From: Solea solea
Taxonomy: Eukaryota > Chordata > Actinopteri > Pleuronectiformes > Soleidae
Assembly: GCF_958295425.1 (NCBI RefSeq)
Contig: NC_081137.1
Span: 13,245,254-13,309,253, forward strand
Direction of reading: 5' to 3'
Length of the DNA: 64,000 nt
This document shows, piece after piece, positions 13,448 to 26,023 of this stretch. The notes under the pieces were generated by a model. That model ran no database searches, was not told where the DNA came from, and saw only the letters and a list, made by a program, of their open reading frames with translations. Both the position numbers and the translations under genes were made by a program. Every line of letters begins with the position of its first letter. Position 1 is the first letter of the stretch.

Positions 13448-16400
13448 TTAACCCTGCTCCAGACTCTCTGTCACTTGCACGGCCGAGTACGTAGGCGCTG
13501 CAGACACCTGTCGGGTGAAGAAGGATGCAGCTCTTTTCGGTTTCAAGCGTTTGATTTCTTTCCCTGAAAGACAAGCATGGACAAATGTTAAAAATAAATA
13601 GTGTCTTCAACTGAACTGATCACAGGGAAATTATGATCGAGGGAGATTATGTTGTAGGTTGACAACAGCTACTGAATCCAGCTATTAGACTCACCGTTGT
13701 CCACATAGCTGATGGTGTTCAGTGAATGGACCCGGCTGCACACAACACTGTTTTGCCTGTGCAGCATCCCACGTCTCCTTCCACGCCCATTCTTTCTACC
13801 ACCATCTTGTCCGGCGGCCTGCTGCGACGGACTCGTCTCACCGTCCATTTCAGCCGCAGCTCCTCCCTCAGACGTGGACTTCAGCTCAACACAGAACTCA
13901 ATGAAGCCGCTCATGAGCTCTGCCTGGGGGGGAGGGGGGGGGGAGACAAATCAACAAGTCTGTTCCTGTTTTTATATCTGTTTTAAAAACACATCCGTTC
14001 TCCTCGTTCTCTGTGTGTCTTATGTTTGGTTTTACTCTTTGAATGTGTGGTGTGCTCTTTTGTGTTTTTAAATGTTTTGCATCATTACTGTACAGTACAC
14101 TTTGGTCAACTGTGTTGTTTTAAATGTGTTAAATAAACTATTTGGGGTGGATTGGATCCTTAGAGGGAGAGGTAATAAACAGCTGTGCTTTTTGATGGTC
14201 CATTAGTGATGAAAGGTCACATACCAGCCTTGGATTAGGACCTGGTATGATTATTTATGGCCTTTTTTACCTGTTAAATAACACCACTTCACCGTCTGTT
14301 GGCTCTGACAGTATTTTTTCAACCCTACCATTACTGAGCCAGGTTGACATAAGTGGAGAAGATTATTTTTTTCCAAGTTTTCAAACCAATATCAAGCGTG
14401 ATGCTCCTCTCAGAAGAAAATAATAACAGTGGCTGCACTTGCCCTTATAGCTGTGAAAAACATCAGACGGAGGGTGTTCTCTAGAGATGGCTGCATATAG
14501 TCTCTGCTTGCAGAAGTGTGAGACACGCATAAACAGGCTGCATCTGTCTGCCTCTGATCTTAAACTGATGTTCAAATTACAGCAGAAAAAAGGTGGACGT
14601 GTCAGTCAGGTGCAACCCAAAAGAAAAAAAAGCAAATAGAACACAAGTTGTCTAAAATAAAACCTAGGTGCGTAAATGTATGTAAATATACATCATATAC
14701 AAATCACTTTCTTACTTGTTTTGAGTAAATCTTAAGCAACTTGTTGACTGGAGTACCATCTTCCTCGCCATCAAACTCCAGCCACAGAATGTGCGAGTCG
14801 CCCTCCTCTTCAGGATAACTGTGGTCCCAAGAGAGCTCACTGAAACGCAGGCCGAGCAGTACGTGCTGCAAAAAAAGTGTGTCCAATGACAAATCAGCAC
14901 AAGTTCAAGAGGCATTGCAGATATTACCCAACTATGCAGACTGCTGTTTTACAGAGCTGTCAACCCCAGAAACTCCAGGGCTCACCTTTTCTTTGACATC
15001 CATCACATAAACTCCCTCTAGGCAAATCCCAACATTGACAGATTTGCGCTTTCCCCTTTGGAGGATCCCCTGCACTGGTTTGTCAATCTCACCAATGAAG
15101 AAACCACACCTGTTTGTGGAGAATGAAACAAACATGATGGGAATGAAGGGCTGATAATTAAAGATAAGGTAAAGTTGTCGTTCAGACCCAATATTGACAT
15201 CCATCTGACCAATCTGATGATGGGGAGAATAAGCTAAATTTCTATTTCATGTTACAGCAGCACGATTATTTTCATAATTGATTAATTTGTGGATTATTTT
15301 CTCGATTAAATTGAGTAATTATTTGAAATCTAAAATGTCAGAAAATGATGATCAGTGTTTCACAAACCTGGCAACGACAATGTTCTCAAAAGTCTTGTTT
15401 TGCCCACAAACTAAAATTACTCAATTTTAATTATTTCTTTGTTATATGGAGCAAAGAAATGAGAATATTCACATTATAAATGATAATACGAATAACAAAA
15501 CACACACACACACATCTATAGTCGGACTTAAAAAATTTTTTTCCTGCAAAGTCACGACATCACTGTGTATTTAAATAGAGAGCAAGGCAAGCCAGAACTG
15601 TGGTTACAGGAGACACAGCCAGGATGCAATTTAATATTTAATGCCAGATGTCCTACTTAAGGCTGTTTGCATGAATTTGTCTCACAGAGGACTGGAGTTA
15701 ATACCAGGTCTGAACAGGGAACTTTCATATTTTTGCACTCATTTGCTTTTGTAAATGAAGCATAAATGCCTCATTACACAAATCCGTACCCATAATAAGG
15801 CAGAGAGTGACATGTGTTGAGGTACTGGTGTAGGAGTTGTGTGGGCTCAGCAGGGCTTCCAGCAGATGTGCTGATCTTTCTGTACTCCGCCAACAGGTTC
15901 TGCTCCAGCCCTGCATGACGACTCGACTTCCCTCTCAGAGTGGAGAGTAAACCTCCACTCCCCATGACAACATGTGCAGGCAAATATGAGGACAGCTTCT
16001 TCTCTCTGTGGAAAGCAGAAAAGAGAGATTTTCTTTATACATTTAGCCCATCTTATCTGTATTATATTCAATTTAAAAAATAACAATATTTAATAAATAA
16101 GCTTAAATTGTCCTCCTGTTTTCATGTCGTCTTTTGCTTTTGTTGCTCTCTCTTCATGACTAACACAAACGGATGTGTCAATGTACTAGACTATTGTGTG
16201 AGTGTGTGCATTTGCATTCCAATGCATTCCAGTTTTCTTCACTCTAGCACAAACTCTTTTGTTTCCTTCTTCGATGCTTATTTTTGGGTTGTAACAATCA
16301 ATTATTTCCTCTATTAATATTGTCATGTAAAACTGAATTTATAAATGTCAGAAAATTGTAAAAATGGTTTCTCCAAACGCTTTATTATTTTGCTTTCTTT

Positions 16401-19400
16401 GTTATAGAAAAGCAAAGAAACCCAAAAATATTAACATGAAAGAAACTCAAAATCTCAAACCAATTATTTTAATAACTGATTAATCATCTAAACCCTAGAT
16501 TACTAGATTAAAATGTTCAATGTAATGTGTTTAAGGCCCCAGTGTGTTAAATTTGGATGAAATGACTGTAATTAAGAATAAATTGAAGATAAAACAATTA
16601 TTACATTGTACACTATAAGTGTACAATCCCTTGATTTTAATGAATGTTGGGTTTTCATTATCCCAGTATGCGCTTTTTATATTCATACCAGCAGCCAGGT
16701 CAGCTTTATGGAAGCTGCGATTTCAGACCACATTATACCAGAAAAGTGATTTTGAGAGATAAAAACCACAGACACAAACAAAGATGTTATTCCAATACTT
16801 ACTCCAATAGCAAACAGCAAGAGACATCCTCAAAGGTAATAGACAAGTAATACAGAACATCTTTGGAGATGGGACTGACTACTCCGTCTCTACAGTTTAC
16901 TTGGGCAATATTGCAGATGAGCATGGGACAAAGACTTATTAAAGACAACAAGACGGTGAGTAAGAAAACTCTAACATGAAGATGTTTCAGTCAGAACTGA
17001 CCAGCTCAAGATTGTGACTGATGTACAAACTATGGAGAGAAATACATGTTCACTAAAACTGCAGACTGACAAATACCTGCAATGTTGGGACAAATGGATT
17101 TGTGTATGCATCAGACCATAGGAGATTATTGTTGTATTTGTATACACAGTGTTTGTAGTCTGAAGTGCACGAGAGCTAGTGGAAGTAAGTGCAGGGTTTA
17201 CAGCATGTTGAACTAACAGGAGCAGCTAATGAGATGCATTCAAAGACTCTAGTAAATTCAGAACTTCTGCGGGATCTGGAGTGAGAGCTACAGGTGATCT
17301 GGTACATAACATCAAGTACCTTGTAGTTCATCTCTCTGATGAGCTCACCTGGTCCATCCACACTCACACCCAGGTCAAAAAGACGAGACCAAGACTATAC
17401 CACCTGAGACAGCTGAGGAGGTTCAGGGTCTCCACCAAGATCCTAAAAACTTTCTATACAGCAGCTGTCAAAGCATTCTGACATCTAACATCTAACATCT
17501 GTTCCTGGTTTGACAACTGCACAGCCCAGGATCGTAAGGCCATGCAGAGAGTAGTGAAAGCAGCCGAGCGCTGTATTGGCTCAGATCTGCCCTCTCTGCA
17601 GGACACTTACACCAGATGCTGCCGGGGCAGAGCCACCAAGATTATCAAGGACACTTCCCACCCCAGCAAAAGCCTGTTCAAGATGCTGAACTCAGGCTCA
17701 AACGTAGCGGAACTCAGCGGTTCTGCAGCCTGAAAACACAAACTGAGAGACTGAGGAGGAGCTTTTATGCCCACAGCATAAGGCTCCTCAACCAGGCCAA
17801 CTAGGCAATTTACAGTGCGTAATTGTCTCCACTGCACACTGCCACTTTGATCGATCATCAGCGCTGTTACACTGCACTTTAAATATCACTGTCACTTTTT
17901 CAACGTCATTTATCATAACACTATTACTGTTTACCGTTTATTGTTCTTTTATGTGTATATACTTAAAGTCATATAGTATAAAATTATTCTAGTATAAATT
18001 CATTAATTCTGTCACCTCTACAAACACACATGAAGTCCACTTTCTAAATGCTTGCAGCCTCTGCTACCGTGTAATAATAAATGCACCATAAATTAAGTAG
18101 TAACTGGAGTAGAAAAATTTGTTTTTATAAATGCAATAATTGATAAAACACAAATAGTGAAACACAAGCGACTGCTTCTCATCAATAATCATAATTAATA
18201 TTTTGTAGGATTACATTGGTGACCAACACTCTGTTTCACAGTGCTCCATGTTTTTTTTCTATCCTGAAAAATAAAGTATAAAAAATATCTATTCAGTTAT
18301 CGGTTACCACTGACTGTGAGCAGCCATTAATGTATGTCACAAGTATCTAAAATAAGAACAGTGACGTCACTAATTACACAGTGGGCCTCGTCAAGTGTCT
18401 GCTGTGTAATTATCAGCCCCCTATTCACAATCAAATATGTCAAAATCTACATTCATGCACCTGGCACAGCAAGCAACTGCAAATTACTGCAACCACACAA
18501 TATGATCATTACCAACAAATCAGAAAAGACAGTTGACCCTGGATGTTCATCAATTGTTGTGCTGAAGTACTTGAAAATGTGAAATCAACCAACCGACCCT
18601 TACAAATGTTTTCGGGTGTCATTACTTTGTCTTGCCCACGCTTTGGCATTATAGATTGGTGGAGCTGGGGGTCGAACACCGATCCTCTGATCCTACTAAG
18701 CCACAGCCACCCACTTTTGCATGAAAAGCAGAAAATCAATATGTTCTGGTTTCATAAGCAGAAATTAAATGGTTTACCTCTTGGATGGGAACTTCAGAAC
18801 GTTACAATGCTTTTTAAAGTGTGTATTTCTTTCCTCTTGCTTGATTCATTGTCTCTGTTTCTGTTATTATATCTGTAATGTCTTCTTTAAACAGATTTAC
18901 AGTGGTGTCATATGTACTACAGCGTTTTGAGTCGTTTCGGGGGTTCCGTATGGACGGACATATTTCCTGAAACGATGCCGTGTTTATGTGGAACTTTTTG
19001 AAAACGGCAAAGAAAAAGATTGTGCCATTTCCGTAGACTCTCCCTCTTGTTTATCGCCCATCTTTGGTGTAGTGTGTGAGGGACAGCATGTGCACAGGGG
19101 GGGGGGGGGCTGGCTGTGAGCTGACTGCTCAGAGAGTGAGTGAGACTGAGACAATACATCTTGCAGCCCTAGTTAACGCTGCATCCACGTTTGTCTATCT
19201 ATCTAACCCTAATACACAGCCTGAACGAAACAGAGAAGGCAACTTAACTGCAAAATCCAAATGGTGTTGCATCATATCTGAGGTAGATATTGAGTTACCT
19301 CAGGCTTATTGCACTTAAATCAAATCTAAAAGTCAAGTTCGTAAAGTATTTTTTTATTGTAAAAGTACAAAAAACATGCACATTCAAAGATTGGTCACAA

Positions 19401-21625
19401 ATATTTTCACCAACATCTCTAACTTACCTTACAGTAGAGGTGAACTGTTGGCTGTCCAGGCCAGTTCCCTCATCCAGAGCAAGAGACAAGGCTCCGAGAC
19501 TCATCCAGTGCTCGGGATCACAGGGGTAACGACCTGTGAGGATGTTGTTCTTGGCCTCCTCATACAAAAGTTTCAGCACTACCTCATCATCGATCTGGCC
19601 AGGAGTGACACAGAGACAACAATTAATCAAGTAATACAGGTTTAGGCCAAACATCTGACTTCCAACTTAACATACTGAAAATGGTTCTTGTATGATTCCG
19701 TTTAAATATTTAGTGCTCTATTAATTAAAATTGTTATATAAGAGAACAGCCTTTCCACAGCTGATGGAATGGCAGTTCTAATTTACAAAAAAACTACTAC
19801 TACAATCTAATAGCTTTCCATTATATTTTTTTCTTTCAGCTTCTCCCTCTCTGGGGGCTGCCTCAGTGGATGATCCACATATTTGATTTGGCGGAATGCC
19901 CTTCCTGACGCAACCCTCCTGTTTCACTGGGTTCGGGGTCGGAACAAGGGGTACACTGGATGTTGCCAAGCATGTCCAATTAACAAGCAATGGGAATTGG
20001 GTACCTTGCACAGGGGTACCCCAGCCCTTGGCCTGGCAGGCACTCAAGGCAGCAACCCTTTGGTCACAAGCCATGTTTGCCCCTATCTGATGGCTTTCAG
20101 ATAATAACCAAAAATCTTCATTATTTCTAACTTTGCAAGCAGTTTTATTAGAATCACCATTAAGTGATGGAATAAAGTGTCTTCATAATTCCGTCATTTA
20201 TGATTAAAGATTTAGTACCTGCAGCTCTTTAGATTTAGGATAAAACACATTCCGTCTGTATTGGAGAAACGGCTCATCTGAGGAAAAAGCAGCAGAAAAT
20301 GATGCGTCAGTGTTAGCCGATATATTCATACCATTCGGTCTCATCACTCAGAGTGGAGGAGTGAGGGTACATGGAGACCCAGAAACACAGACGTGGGGGC
20401 TAACAATCAAATCTCGCACTTAAGCCCCCTCCAGCCCACTCTGCTCTGGCTCATAGTTCCGGCACGGTGGGTGGTAGCTTTCACCAGAACTTACTCCAAA
20501 ACAGCATTAAATCATTATGCAATGCATTTATGACTTTTATTCTTTTCTTTAAGTGGTTGCTGCGTCACCAGCTGTGTGCGAGAGTGGGTTCTTCTACATT
20601 GACTGGCAAAGTAATGAGGTAATAACACCAGACATTACACTTCACCAAAAGTGCACTGTGGGTGACAGTTATTTTAGTTTTCCTTCATTAATACTACATA
20701 ATATTAGAGTGCTTCCCAAACTTTTTTATGTACGGACCCAATTTTTTTAAAAAGGTGATGAGCACGACCCATGATATAACATTTCTGACTATTGTCACAA
20801 TGTCTAATATTCATTTTGAATGTGTGAACCAGATGCTTCCCAGAGTAATGATGAATTTCAGGTACAAGTAATTCACTTTAATTTTCTATAAACCACTTGG
20901 TCCACGATACCGATAAAATTGTGATACAATGATTCTGTGGTAATCAATAGTTGCAAGAAAATCACATAGCAATACATCACAAGTGCAGGATATCTCTATT
21001 TATTTACAACATAGAGAACAAAATATATAAAGTCTATGTATTGAAAATGGATGGGGCATCTCTTAACGTAGCTTTCCCCGCCATTATTGTGCCATAAACT
21101 CCCTCTTCTTTGGCCAAGTAAATTTCGTTCAAGTTTCCCTCATTAATCTGAGCAGTGCCACTGTGAGGAGACATCAAGTAGCGACGCCTGGCAAGAGAAA
21201 CTAGCAGGGAACTTTTACTTTAGAGCGCCTTCATTTGTTAATTAAAATATCAATATTTGCCCTGGTGTATCAATTATAGTTTTGCATGAGGAAGGATGAC
21301 GATATATATCACCAAATCAATATTTGTGACCAAACTCTTACCTTGTGAAATGTCCTCCTCTGAGGCCTCAGTGAAGCGATACAACAGGTCCTGCCACTGC
21401 CGACACAGTTTGTATGGTTGATGCCGCACCTTTAACTGCAATTCTAAGAAATATGGAGGAGATAAACTGTTAAACAGATAGATTGGCTGCTTTTTTTTTG
21501 TTTTACTGGATACCACTTCTCATTCCACTGTATATCTAATATTAATATCATGTAATACTTGATAGTGACACGATAATAAATAAGCATCCATATATATGTA
21601 TATGTACTGTATATATATATACACA

Positions 21626-21691
<66 letters not shown>

Positions 21692-22229
21692 CATAGTCAT
21701 AAAATCAGTGTATACTTATAATCTGACCAGATGAACAGCTGTAGCATTAATGAGTGTAGAGTGTGGGGGAGAAGGCCCTCACCAAGAAGTGGAGAACATA
21801 ACCAGAAGGCAAAAGTATCCTGTACAGACTCAGGAATATGAAGAGCCTCACGAACACTGCGTCCCAGCTCCTGCACATTAACACTGCCAAGCCCTTCTAT
21901 GGTCAAGTGGACTGCGCTGTCTCCAAACAGGTATACGAGTACATCTTGAGCTGTGTGAACAACCACAAATGTATTTTATTGACAAAAGATAAATATCATA
22001 ACAAATGATAAAAGTAGCCAAGCATCATCACATTTAAATGTTTACAAGTTATTTGGTTAACACTAAAAAGTACAGAACAGAAAACACAAAGGGTAGTTTT
22101 ATTATTGGCGAGTTTTGTAATTATTTGATGTGTCATACCTCGGGAAAGTGTTGCAGAAGAAGCAACACTTCCTCTTTGTGACTGATCATCCGATAAATCT
22201 GGAGGAAAACTGCAGTCATCTCCATCCAT
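13448..22229 (-). CDS. frmd8: FERM domain-containing protein 8 (iTAP), 473 aa
   Basis: Cytoplasmic FERM protein that binds the N-terminal tail of iRhoms and stabilises the iRhom/ADAM17 sheddase complex at the cell surface (established). Ten coding exons join with matching phases: 22139-22229, 21783-21950, 21342-21443, 20219-20277, 19428-19594, 15790-16005, 14986-15109, 14716-14865, 13695-13923 and 13448-13563; the human protein is 464 aa. The FERM region spans roughly residues 31-360. Diagnostic stretches are [64 protein letters not shown] and [14 protein letters not shown]. The tail ends [15 protein letters not shown]...VTESLEQG. The start ATG at 22229 lies seven bases inside its exon, so the upstream exon should be non-coding. 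Intron 5 (about 3.4 kb) is full of repeats. Confidence 0.96.
15245..15490. repeat. Degenerate copy of the hAT-type MITE found intact at 43 kb
   Basis: It shares ataattgattaatttgtgga, ttttctcgatta, aaatgtcagaaaatgatgat, gttttgcccaca and tttctttgttat with the 43160-43509 element, in the opposite orientation. The termini have decayed. It lies in frmd8 intron 6. Confidence 0.55.
16275..16505. repeat. Second degenerate copy of the same MITE family
   Basis: Contains aaatgtcagaaaattgtaaa, a tttctttgtta box and aataactgattaatcatcta, in the same order as the 15.2-kb copy. It lies in frmd8 intron 5. Confidence 0.5.
17281..17890 (+). mobile_element. CR1/L2 (jockey-like) LINE fragment: end of reverse transcriptase
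   Basis: The plus strand reads pieces of the RT C-terminus: [19 protein letters not shown], then [27 protein letters not shown], a short insertion with stops, [31 protein letters not shown], and [20 protein letters not shown]. These match the conserved end of fish jockey/L2-type non-LTR polymerases (LG..ISDDLSW, WYGNCT..DRKALQRVV, SLQDIYTRRC, DSSHPSHGLF). The catalytic domains are absent, several stops and a tandem ctaacat repeat interrupt it, and it sits antisense in frmd8 intron 5. This is a dead 5'-truncated copy. Confidence 0.85.
18650..18714 (-). repeat. tRNA-derived SINE head
   Basis: On the minus strand gtggctgtggcttagtagga resembles an RNA polymerase III A box, and ggtgttcgaccccc about 20 bases further resembles a B box. 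This is the usual head of fish tRNA-type SINEs. No tail is recognisable. Frmd8 intron 5. Confidence 0.6.
19855..20100. repeat. Interspersed fish repeat in frmd8 intron 4
   Basis: Contains ggcggaatgcccttcctgac followed by gcaaccctcctgtt, a frequent motif of fish LINE/SINE copies. Then come ggtacaccgg-like and caggggtaccccagccct blocks. Class not resolved. Confidence 0.5.
20930..21260. repeat. Possible degenerate repeat in frmd8 intron 3
   Basis: It has the ccacgataccgataaaattg and caatatttgccctggtgtat wording often seen in fish repeats containing 'cgatacg' blocks. There are no boundaries or coding remains. Confidence 0.25.
21608..21687. repeat. (TA)n microsatellite
   Basis: A nearly pure AT dinucleotide run, broken once by acacatctgt near 21621-21630. 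It lies in frmd8 intron 2, close to the exon at 21783. Confidence 0.95.
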
Positions 22230-23235
22230 CTCTGCACTGAAACACAATGACCAAATTCAAAATCTGTCCATGACACATTAACACAAACAGTATTCTTATT
22301 ATTATTATTATGAATATTTAATACATGGAACAGGTAATAAAAAAATGTGTTTTAGCACACTCACATACTGTATATTTACTCTCTGAAAACAAAAATGTGT
22401 AAACCTACAGAAAAAAGTAAATCAGAGGATTTAGTAAGTTATAATTGGAAGATTCTATTAAATCACTGATTAAAATTGGCCAATCTCTACACAAAACAAA
22501 AGTATCTACAGTATCTACAACTGACTAACCAGGGTGGTCAAGGTATGTGTGAAATCAGTAATAAGATTGGTTACGGTGCATGTGTTGAATGATTCGGTCT
22601 TTTCGGCATTCCATTTTCTTAAATTGTGTTCCACTCAACAAGTATTCAGTCTAATTTGGCAAACATTTCACTGTGCACTAGTGCCATCATGTGGTAATAG
22701 ACTAGAAAAGAGCCTGTACTGTCAGAAAAATCCCAGTCGACCAATCTTGACCTCACCCTGTTGAAGTGAACACAGAGTTCAGCATTACACTGTTCCTCAA
22801 TCCTCTTTACATTTTTTAATTTTACAGTAGCTTTTAGCATATACACGATAGCATCAATGACATACTATAGAGGTAGTACATTTAAAGAAATTGCGCCATA
22901 AAGGCCCGTGTGCTACCCTCCCAGTTTGAACTGGTTTATCTACACATTCTTAAACAATAGCTGGACTATTACAGGGAAATGGCTCAACTCCACCAAGCCA
23001 AAGCGACATTTAGCATAAAGGCAGGGGAGGCGACCATGTTAGCTACTAACGCAGTGACACTGCTACGACACTTTGAGACATATAAAAACAGTTCAGTCAT
23101 CCCCTTATAACAGTTTGGTGACCTACCCTTTTGGGTTAGTAAGCTAGCTTTTTTAGTTTATAGTTAAACAACCGCATACGGATCCTGTAAATGGAGAGTG
23201 ATAAGGCAAAATGTCGCAGTTGTCCATCCACCTAC

Positions 23236-23330
23236 CCGCCACTTCCCGTAAGCGTTCCTCTTGTCCTCCTTTATCCTGGATACGAGCCCACTAATGTTGT
23301 AAACACTGGAGCTAAATACATTAGCTAACG
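23236..23330 (-). other. Probable non-coding first exon of frmd8
   Basis: A minus-strand donor (GTAGGTGG, GT at 23234-23235) closes a GC-richer stretch about 1 kb upstream of the coding start. The coding-start exon begins only seven bases before its ATG, so a 5' exon is needed. The outer end is uncertain. Confidence 0.4.
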
Positions 23331-23550
23331 ACTGTTATCCCGCTGCTACTTCCCTGTCTTCTTCTTTAGAGTTTCCCGGATGTTTGCATCCACTAGGTTG
23401 CATTGCTGCCACCTACAGGCGTCGTCACCTAATTGTTTTATTGTTTACATTTATTTACATATAATATTAATAATATAAATATATAATATAATATATATTT
23501 TATTAATAATTCCGATGGTGATGATTATAATCTTTATTGTTTTAATGGGT

Positions 23551-23701
23551 CCTTTGCACAGCAGATATTTTGACATATTGGGGAAAGCACAGGTGTAAGT
23601 AATCAAATAAATAATGGTTGATTTCTGCCATTGTTGTAATGTAATCATTGACACCTGTGATTCTCCTGCTAAAACATGTCAAAATAGCTGCTGTGCAAAG
23701 G
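23551..23701. mobile_element. Short terminal-inverted-repeat element, copy A (MITE)
   Basis: It opens with cctttgcacagcagatattt and closes with aaaatagctgctgtgcaaag g, which are inverted complements. The inner arms (gcacaggtgt / acacctgtga) are also complementary, giving arms of roughly 50 bp. The same element is at 29461-29630. No clear target duplication; no coding capacity. Confidence 0.75.
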
Positions 23702-25582
23702 GCTCATTAATGACATAATACAGTTTTATTTGCATGTCTGTTTGTTTATTCATTGTTTTAATTTTATTCATAATATTATTTACTGGAATAATAATTATTA
23801 GTGGCTTTAAGTTGAGCAGTGTCTTACATATTCACTTTTTTTTAATAAATTTTTATATAAGATACAATATGAGTAAATATGACCATATGAGCACAAGGAA
23901 AATATAAATACATCACACTGTAAATGTATTAACTATTATGCATTAATACTTAGGGAGCAATAATCCTCTGGCTGTAAATGCACCAGGGCAAGATTAATAC
24001 AATTAATGAATGAATTAGTTAAATCAACACAATCTAATAGTTTTGCCAAAATGCTCTCTGTGTATTGGGACACAGTAAAACAGATGAACCACTTTTGATA
24101 TACCCAATTAAAAACAGAATAAAGAGAACCTCTGACTTTCTACAGCTTGTTCTCAGTTTTATTTTGCTGTAATATGGGAGTAATTGTTATAAGTTTTAAT
24201 TTATCAGTTTAGATTCACATTCAGAACATAATCGTTAATCCAGCTCTGTCTATATGGCAAATCCTTTGTGTGGCTGTGTTCACATGATGAGCCTTTTCAG
24301 TCTCAAGACTTACAGTAATTCAGGATTTTTTACTGTGGTGAAGTCATTTCACATCCATGTCATGTACATGATTTTTGGTTGTTTCTTTCCAATAAACTAT
24401 TTTAAATATAGCTAACTTGTTACTGGTGATGTCTGCTTTATCCCTCATTTACATTTACATTCATGATAAAAAAAAAACCTGTTGGCACAAATGTTGCTGA
24501 AATCACAGCCACTGCACTGCTTATAGGTTTCAGTTCCCTTTTCTTTATTTTTTATTTTTTTTACAACACATCCAATCACAAACATGAGTTTGCTTCTGCC
24601 GTACATAAACCATATTATCTAATTAAAGCAAATAAAAAAAATATCCGTCAATTAAAACAAAAATGACTCCAGCCTGGACTACACTAATGCAATGAAGAAC
24701 AACAACATGCATTAGTACAATACTTTTCACAAAATGACTATTGCATGATTCTGGCTTAATGTAAGTTTGATATTGTGTTATTTGTAGGTGAATGAGTGGT
24801 TCATAGCTGCCTCCATATGTAATATCAGTATCAAATAAGGGTTACAATCAGATTACAGTAATAGTAAAAGGATTTATTCTCTAAAGGCAAATTAAAGAAA
24901 TGATTCCAATCGTGCTGATGATGACTTTTAATTATTGAGGTTACAATAACAATTGATTGAAAGCCTTTCACAGATTTATTATTACTGAGTCTACCACAAC
25001 ATTTGTGAATCTGTTCAGCCCAAGAACGTCACACAGCCCTGTTTTCAAAAGGACTTTTTAATTAAGATTTTCACATAGGTAGCCATTACATATAGATTCA
25101 TGGGATGAACCAGTCTTTTATCTCTGAGTCCTTATGAGTTACCCCGGGGGGGTCAATTATGCACTTGTTGTTTGTGTAAATTAACCAGAGAAAAAGGCCT
25201 AGGTTGTTGTAAGCAGACTATGAAAAACGTCAGTACCTGAATCTTAGATTCATCTGACGCAGGTGTCTAACTGCAAGGGCAGCAGGCTGAGTATTAACAA
25301 ACTGGATTAGCAGCCTTAACAAAGGTGAGTGATCAGAACAGAGGACACACTTAATGGCTTTCATCGCATTATCGACACAGATGAATCAATCCTCTTAATC
25401 CTATTCCTCTCGCTGGCAAGCAGAAGAGAAGCAGGGAGAAAGTAGCATCATGGGGAGTTTATTGTGAAGTGTGTGTGTGTATGCATGATATGAAGCATTA
25501 TAATGTCTGCATGTATTTTATTTACCTTAGCAAATGAAGGAGGAAGTGACTCCACTCCATTAGGCAATCAGTATCTTCAATC
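23702..25582. other. Spacer between frmd8 5' end and rom1 3' end
   Basis: AT-rich DNA without a gene. It holds short poly-A/T runs and a small GT run near 25470. A minus-strand AATAAA at 25583-25588 is a candidate polyadenylation signal for rom1, about 440 bp past its stop codon. Confidence 0.4.
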
Positions 25583-26023
25583 TTTATTTATATTATTTCA
25601 TAATCCTGTTGCAGAGCAGAGCATTGTGCATCATGGCTCTCTACGGTGTATTTGTGGAACAAATACAACAATGTAATACTTTATCATTCATGTAAAAATA
25701 AAAATAAGAAATGATCAAAATTAAAGAATAAATTAATGGGTGGTGTGTCATGTATCTTACAAACAGCAGAAATGGGTTTACATGAGCTAATGTAGGTATC
25801 TTTATTATACACTATTATACACATTATACAGAATGTGTTTAACAGAGAAGGTACTGGTTAAGCACATGAAATTTGAAAGGGCAGGATGGAGGAGAACTCT
25901 TTCCCGATTCTGTGAGATTCATAGAAATCTGTTTCATGTCTCCTTCTGCAAAATTAAATGGTCTTTCATTGATAACCCTCTCTGTGTAAAAATGATTCGC
26001 AGGTGTGTTCATCACGTGTGCTT

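Noticed and set aside
13712..14071. Plus-strand frames over frmd8 exon 9
   Set aside because: Antisense of a GC-rich coding exon; no family resemblance.
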